From IMG/VR virus record IMGVR_UViG_3300031455_000001, positions 1 to 64,000 of that record: 64,000 bases of DNA, one strand, 5' to 3'. Of this stretch, positions 59,738 to 64,000 are shown one piece after another. This stretch comes from a virus. The notes beneath the pieces were generated by a model, which was not told the DNA's origin, searched no databases, and saw only the letters and a program-made list of their open reading frames with translations. The position numbers and the translations under genes are program-made. Position 1 is the stretch's first letter, and each line of letters starts with the position of its first letter.

Positions 59738-60397
59738 TTAAATCTCTCCATTTTCTAATTGTTCTATTCTTGCCCTCAATTCTCTTTCTGTCTCATGAGA
59801 TTTAATTATTCTTTTTAAATGAGGCACGATAGTTGTTTTTGCACTATGAAAATATGCAGAGTATTCTGGATGTTCTCTCCGTGCGTATTTGAAGAATGGT
59901 AAGAAATACATTTCAGTATCACGTGCCTGACGAATTTCTTTTTCTGGAGTTACAGAGTCTAAAGTGCTGAAATTATGTTTTCTGTCTGCTGTTTTGACTA
60001 AGCATTTTCTGAAGCTTGGAATCATATCTCTTAAATATGCAATCTTATATAGCGAATTATCATAATCCACTCCATCTTTCTTCGTAACCCCTTCTACTAC
60101 CTCTGCAACTTCATCCCCAAACATGTCTTTTACAAATGTATAATCAACATAGTCAATATCTTCAATTGAATCATGCAATATGTATGATGTTAAAGTGATT
60201 TCATCTCTTATTCCATGATTTATTAAATCTTGACAACCATCAACTAAATGATAATAATAGTGACTTCCATCATTGCGTTCGAATCCATTTTCTCTATTCA
60301 TTATAGATATCATTAACTCTAATGCTTTCAATGCATCTATATAGCCGAACCTCTGTAAGTCTCTTCTTAAATGATCTACTCTAGCCTCTATAGCCAT
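59738..60397 (-). CDS. SpoT/Mesh1-like HD hydrolase
   Basis: 219 residues from ATG 60397, 8 bases after GAGG. Motifs resemble the hydrolase part of RelA/SpoT: YILHDSIEDIDYVDYT (HD pair), VVEGVTKKDG and CLVKTADRKHNFSTL. No synthetase domain is present. Family members remove pyrophosphate from (p)ppGpp, so it may lower the alarmone or answer alarmone-making toxins. Substrate is inferred. Confidence 0.8.
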   Translation of the reverse strand: MAIEARVDHLRRDLQRFGYIDALKALELMISIMNRENGFERNDGSHYYYHLVDGCQDLINHGIRDEITLTSYILHDSIEDIDYVDYTFVKDMFGDEVAEVVEGVTKKDGVDYDNSLYKIAYLRDMIPSFRKCLVKTADRKHNFSTLDSVTPEKEIRQARDTEMYFLPFFKYARREHPEYSAYFHSAKTTIVPHLKRIIKSHETERELRARIEQLENGEI

Positions 60398-60410
60398 ATT
60401 CGACACCTCT

Positions 60411-60632
60411 TTAAAATGGTTTGTTCGAACTTTGACATTGCTCTTCTTCTTTAACTTTAGAATTTTTAATTTTTAAATCGCTCTCTACAACTTCCAATGT
60501 GACCATCGTTTTGTGCCAAATATCATCTTCAAAGAATGCATTTTTCACAGTGTATCCTTGTTCGTTCGCATAGTTTTCAATTAATTTCATCAATTCTTCA
60601 TTAGTGATAGTCGTCATTAATCGTTTTTCCAA
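60411..60632 (-). CDS. Small unknown protein, first gene after the 60662 promoter
   Basis: 73 residues from a TTG at 60632, 8 bases after GGAGG. TTITNEELMKLIENYANEQGY then a strand pair (TMVTLEVVESDLKI). Unknown. Confidence 0.6.
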   Translation of the reverse strand: MEKRLMTTITNEELMKLIENYANEQGYTVKNAFFEDDIWHKTMVTLEVVESDLKIKNSKVKEEEQCQSSNKPF

Positions 60633-60661
60633 TTTAAACGCCTCCTCTTTAATGTATATTA

Positions 60662-60690
60662 AGTATATCATTATTTATTGCTTTTGTCAA
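60662..60690 (-). promoter_or_regulatory. Promoter for the SpoT-like/RNase H/macro operon
   Basis: TTGACA at 60685-60690, spacer AAAGCAATAAATAATGA, TATACT at 60662-60667, 14 bases after the 60704 terminator. Confidence 0.85.
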
Positions 60691-60703
60691 CAGGGTAAAA
60701 GAA

Positions 60704-60730
60704 AAAGATGAGAATTAACTTCCCATCTTT
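60704..60730 (-). terminator. Terminator after the RecJ-like gene
   Basis: AAAGATGGGAA and TTCTCATCTTT pair with one G-U, then TTCTTTT on the minus strand. Confidence 0.8.
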
Positions 60731-60738
60731 AATTTGCA

Positions 60739-62427
60739 TCAGACTACTTTATAATCATCAATAAGTATTTGTGGCATAACTACTCTTTTTTTGATTTTAA
60801 AATTGAACCATATATTTAATTGTAGCTGACCAACCACATCAATTGTGTCGTATAATGATAATTCAGAAGCATATTTTGGATTCACTCTGAATTTAATCAG
60901 TTCCAAATCATCTAATGTCTGAATTTTTACTGTCTCCAAAGTTTTACCTATGCATTCTGGTTCATAAACGGTTATTCCAGTTACTTTTACTAATACTTTC
61001 GGAAACCCATTACCAACCAGCGTGTTAAATTCTTCAATTACTGGTATAAACTCTGCAACTTCATCCACTTTTAACTCTAGATCATAAATAACAGTGGGTT
61101 CACTATCCTCCATATTTGGAAGATTTAATTGAATGTACTCTTTCAGAGCTTCAAGATTTCTTTCTTTGATTACGAATCCTCCAGCTTGATTATGACCCAT
61201 AGCCTCTTTAACCAAACCAGATTCCATCAAGAAGTTTTTGAAGTTGAATCCCGCATAACTTCTGAAGCTTCCACTTACTTCACCTTTATGTAATCGACCC
61301 ACAATAGCAGGTCTTTGATACTTATCAGATAATTGTTGAGCAATTAAGCCATTAAATCCTTTAGAAGAATGATCATCCAGCACAATCAAAACTTTATCAT
61401 CTGAATTAATCTTAGTTTGATACTGCTCTGTGATTTCTTTTTGTCTTTCTTTTCGTGCATCATTTAATTTGTGCATTTTAAGGCGTAATCTTTTACACTC
61501 TTTATCGTCATCAGCCATAAGAAGATCAATAGCTAATTCAATCTCATCCATTCGTGTCGTGCCATTTATTAGTGGTGCAATCCCAAATCCTATCGCATTA
61601 CAATTGATGTTGTAGGTATCAATTTTTGCACCTTTTAAGATTCTAATAAGACCAGCATTTTTGATATTTCTCAATCCATGAAGAATCATAAATCTGTTCT
61701 CTAAAACATCAACCCTCATAACATCTGCATACATTCCCAATGCCACAAGATCCATGTATTGGAACGGATCTACTGTGTTAAGAGTGTCCTCCATAACTTG
61801 AACCACCTTGAAAACAAGTCCAGCACCGCTAATAAATTTATTAGGATATTCACAGTCTTTTTGCTGAGGGTTAACCATAAGTACATGAGGATTTTCTCTT
61901 TCTATCTCATGGTGATCAATAATAACAATTTCTGTTCCCCACTGTTCTTTTATATACCCACAAACATCTGCATCGTTAGATGATGAGTCAATTAGAATCA
62001 ATAGATCGGCATCTTTCACTTTTTGTATATTGCTTTTATTTAGAGCTATCCTTTTTTCATCTTTTACTTCATTTAACCCTTTTAGAGTTAGCATTTCTTT
62101 GATACCATGACCGTTGCTACGTTCACCGAAAATATAATCTACACTTTCTGTGTAATTTGATAAATATCTTCTCATGATTGTTGCTGAGGATATTCCATCT
62201 GCATCGCAATCATATGAAACTACAATCTTCTCACCGTTGCTTATCGCCATGATGATCCTATTAATGGCTTCTTCGATATTTTTAAGAAAATAAGGGTCTA
62301 CTAGATGCTCCTGTGTTGGATTTAAAAAGGTGTCTACATCTGAAATTCCTCTTATTTTGGCAATTTTCTGTTTTACTGTATCCTCAACGTTAAGTCTGGC
62401 TTTATGCCTCTTTTCTACCCACTTCAT
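60739..62427 (-). CDS. recJ: RecJ-like single-strand DNA exonuclease
   Basis: 562 residues from ATG 62427 behind AGGAGG. DHH motifs VVSYDCDADGISS, LILIDSSSND and IIDHHEIE, then DHHA1 with MGHNQAGGFV, then an OB-like end. The family degrades single-stranded DNA 5' to 3' and helps recombination and repair. The gene overlaps its upstream neighbour by 26 bases. Confidence 0.93.
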   Translation of the reverse strand: MKWVEKRHKARLNVEDTVKQKIAKIRGISDVDTFLNPTQEHLVDPYFLKNIEEAINRIIMAISNGEKIVVSYDCDADGISSATIMRRYLSNYTESVDYIFGERSNGHGIKEMLTLKGLNEVKDEKRIALNKSNIQKVKDADLLILIDSSSNDADVCGYIKEQWGTEIVIIDHHEIERENPHVLMVNPQQKDCEYPNKFISGAGLVFKVVQVMEDTLNTVDPFQYMDLVALGMYADVMRVDVLENRFMILHGLRNIKNAGLIRILKGAKIDTYNINCNAIGFGIAPLINGTTRMDEIELAIDLLMADDDKECKRLRLKMHKLNDARKERQKEITEQYQTKINSDDKVLIVLDDHSSKGFNGLIAQQLSDKYQRPAIVGRLHKGEVSGSFRSYAGFNFKNFLMESGLVKEAMGHNQAGGFVIKERNLEALKEYIQLNLPNMEDSEPTVIYDLELKVDEVAEFIPVIEEFNTLVGNGFPKVLVKVTGITVYEPECIGKTLETVKIQTLDDLELIKFRVNPKYASELSLYDTIDVVGQLQLNIWFNFKIKKRVVMPQILIDDYKVV

Positions 62428-62767
62428 CTTCAGCAATGCCCTCCTCTGGCTGTGAATGCAGGTCTTCATAAGAGATGGTTTTGTTAATTTCACCCATTTC
62501 ATCATATCCCTTTGCCATGCTCATAATTTTATCTAAAGATTCAATACATTTAATGTATTGATAAAAAGCTTCATGCTCTAATTTTGTAGCGTAATCTTTT
62601 TGATCTTTATATAAACTGTTGATAAATTTTGAAATATCTTTTAATTTTTCATCTGAATATCCTAGTTCATTCAAAACAAAAACCAATCTTTCTCTCTTAC
62701 CCAAAGTGTCAATGAGATATAATGATGAAGTCATTTTTGCTACTGTTTTATCTAGATCTCTACCCAT
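62402..62767 (-). CDS. Unknown helical protein
   Basis: 121 residues behind GGGGAG. LVFVLNELGYSDEKLKDISKFI and a helical middle; acidic tail (SQPEEGIAEDEVG). Coupled to recJ by overlap. Unknown. Confidence 0.6.
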   Translation of the reverse strand: MGRDLDKTVAKMTSSLYLIDTLGKRERLVFVLNELGYSDEKLKDISKFINSLYKDQKDYATKLEHEAFYQYIKCIESLDKIMSMAKGYDEMGEINKTISYEDLHSQPEEGIAEDEVGRKEA

Positions 62768-62799
62768 CTCTGCAACTCCCCTTATCTTTAAGCCATATA

Positions 62800-62820
62800 A
62801 CCTAATGTTTTATTAGGTTA
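62800..62820 (-). terminator. Small hairpin before the 62767 gene
   Basis: AACCTAAT and ATTAGGTT pair around a 5-base loop directly after the stop of the 62821 gene. No U-tract. Confidence 0.35.
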
Positions 62821-63033
62821 TTATTTTCGCAAACTTAAAACTGGCGTAGTGATCTTACCTTTATTAGCTTTAGCTACTGCATCAAAATAATTTTTAGCAT
62901 CAATTCGAGTGCCTTCAAACGTCACGACCACATCTTTCTTGTCGATTGTCATAACTACATAGAAATTACGCTTCTTAACTGTTTTAAGATCTGCAAATCG
63001 ATTACCTTTTAGAATATTTTTGTCTACACGCAT
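62821..63033 (-). CDS. Small basic protein
   Basis: 70 residues behind GGAGGA. RFADLKTVKKRNFYVVMTIDKKDVVVTF is a basic beta hairpin; it ends TTPVLSLRK. Possibly nucleic-acid binding; unknown. Confidence 0.55.
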   Translation of the reverse strand: MRVDKNILKGNRFADLKTVKKRNFYVVMTIDKKDVVVTFEGTRIDAKNYFDAVAKANKGKITTPVLSLRK

Positions 63034-63056
63034 TGTTAAATTCCTCCGTTAAATGA

Positions 63057-63503
63057 TTATTTTTTGTATTTGTAATTATTAAATCCTTCTAATTCGTGAA
63101 ATGCTTTAAGTTTGTATTGTGTGTGAACCCTCTGTTTCTTCAGAGTCTCAAACATTTTTAGGCTACTATCTACTGGCGTTTTAATTGTTCTATTGTATTG
63201 TTGAATAAACGACTGTAGCCTCTGTCTTTCTTGCATTCTATTTTTGATCTTACGTCTCTCTAGACGCACCTCTTTAATCATTGCAGAAAGATTGTATCCT
63301 TCAGAAGCGTTGAATTTGTGAAACTCAATCATATGTAAAATATCTTCTTGCATTAAATCTAATCTCTGAAGCTCTTTTCTTATTTCATCATCACTACTTA
63401 GATCCATTGAAATCTCTTCCATTGCTTTCATTGCTATTGCCAAATTCTCTCTGTAGTCAATTTGATGAATCTTTTCGTTTTTAACAAAATCTAATTTTGA
63501 CAT
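63057..63503 (-). CDS. Helical coiled-coil protein
   Basis: 148 residues from ATG 63503, 9 bases after AAGGAG. Long charged helices (IRKELQRLDLMQEDILHMIEF; MIKEVRLERRKIKNRMQERQ). First gene of the recJ operon. Unknown. Confidence 0.55.
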   Translation of the reverse strand: MSKLDFVKNEKIHQIDYRENLAIAMKAMEEISMDLSSDDEIRKELQRLDLMQEDILHMIEFHKFNASEGYNLSAMIKEVRLERRKIKNRMQERQRLQSFIQQYNRTIKTPVDSSLKMFETLKKQRVHTQYKLKAFHELEGFNNYKYKK

Positions 63504-63535
63504 TCGCCACAACTCCTTATGTTTAATATATTATT

Positions 63536-63564
63536 AGTATACCATTATTTTTTGTTGTTGTCAA
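63536..63564 (-). promoter_or_regulatory. Promoter of the recJ operon
   Basis: TTGACA at 63559-63564, spacer ACAACAAAAAATAATGG, TATACT at 63536-63541. The -35 overlaps the primase gene's end. Confidence 0.85.
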
Positions 63565-64000
63565 TGGGCTTTGTGTTTTTAATTTCGAATATACATTCAT
63601 TAACAAGTCTATTCCAAACTTGCAATCCTCTATCAATGGGCGAATCTTTATTTCCCAATAGATCATTATTGTCGTACATAGCAAAAACCTTTCGACCGTC
63701 AAAGATCTTTGATTGATTCCTGATATCATCAAGATTGATGCCTTTGTCATAGCACAGTACAATCTCTACATCTAAACCTAACTGTTTAATAATGTGAGCC
63801 TGTTCAATAGAAATTTCTGATGATCCAATGCCAAGCGTGTTGTATACTTTGTTGCTGAAAGCTTTCATGCATGATTTTTCTGCCTCAAAAATATAAACCC
63901 TTTTTTCACTTAAAATATACGGATGAGCCATATGGAGATTAAACCATTCCATCCTATTTTGAAATCTGTGTAAGTAAAGATATTTTCTATCATCATCTTC
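63545..64000 (-). CDS. DnaG-type primase, C-terminal part (5' end outside window)
   Basis: The frame is open to base 64000, so about 151 C-terminal residues are seen. YIFEAEKSCMKAF is the first Toprim motif (Glu in the metal site), and VEIVLCYDKGINLDD with VFAMYDNND matches the later Asp motifs. It would lay RNA primers for the phage polymerase. N-terminal zinc and catalytic parts are outside the window. Confidence 0.8.
   Translation of the reverse strand, partial: EDDDRKYLYLHRFQNRMEWFNLHMAHPYILSEKRVYIFEAEKSCMKAFSNKVYNTLGIGSSEISIEQAHIIKQLGLDVEIVLCYDKGINLDDIRNQSKIFDGRKVFAMYDNNDLLGNKDSPIDRGLQVWNRLVNECIFEIKNTKPIDNNKK

Noticed and set aside
60414-60430. GTTCGAACAAA resembling the CCGTTCGA box
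   Set aside because: It lies inside the coding end of the 60411 gene and lacks the CC lead, so it was not counted as a copy.
1-64000. CRISPR arrays, insertion sequences, integrase or attachment sites, tRNA genes
   Set aside because: No regular repeat-spacer arrays, transposase or integrase motifs, or tRNA cloverleaf with a TTCGA arm were seen by eye. tRNAscan-SE on the window would settle the tRNA question.

Overview
This window is part of a large, AT-rich, virulent-type bacteriophage genome. The host is most likely a low-GC Gram-positive (Bacillota) cell. This rests on strong AGGAGG-type ribosome binding sites, frequent TTG and GTG starts, TTGACA-17-TATAAT promoters with an extended -10, an LLH-type holin, a class Ib ribonucleotide reductase with NrdI and NrdH, and an amidase endolysin. 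No integrase, capsid or terminase gene lies in the window. I saw no tRNA gene by eye.

Bases 1-16081 read rightwards. They hold the end of the tail or adsorption block (a truncated surface protein, a 1836-residue tail protein with a glycosidase-like barrel and three internal repeats, a DUF859-like protein and a tail-assembly-like protein). The lysis genes follow (amidase with SH3b and SPOR domains, a small membrane protein, a holin), then a run of Ig-like and LamG-like surface proteins closed by a terminator, and two DNA-binding proteins. A bidirectional terminator at 16098-16136 separates this arm from the rest.

Bases 16206-64000 read leftwards and form the early and replication arm. Recognisable functions are: DNA replication and repair (DnaE-type polymerase, RuvC-like resolvase, ATP-dependent DNA ligase, RecJ-like nuclease, RNase H, DnaG-type primase fragment, type II topoisomerase pair); dNTP supply (thymidine kinase, DHFR, thymidylate synthase, dUTPase-like protein, nrdHIEF, HD nucleotidase-like protein); RNA repair (kinase-HD fusion beside an Rnl5-like RNA ligase, and PTH2); and likely host-takeover or counter-defence factors (two ClpP-like proteases, an intracellular subtilisin, a macro domain, a SpoT-like HD hydrolase, a SLOG protein, two nucleotidyltransferases, PcfJ-like protein, GIY-YIG endonuclease). 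Around these are dozens of small unknown proteins, many with zinc-binding cysteines or membrane helices. Several genes under 60 codons were found by reading the gaps.

The most striking signal is not a gene. Eight copies of the bacterial centromere sequence parS (TGTTYCACGTGAAACA; six exact, two with one change) are scattered between genes from 26.5 to 58.2 kb, with no ParA or ParB gene in the window. Two of them belong to a duplicated cassette. The early arm also carries a family of promoters whose 17-base spacers are conserved in sequence, several of them lying inside the terminator hairpin of the preceding transcript.
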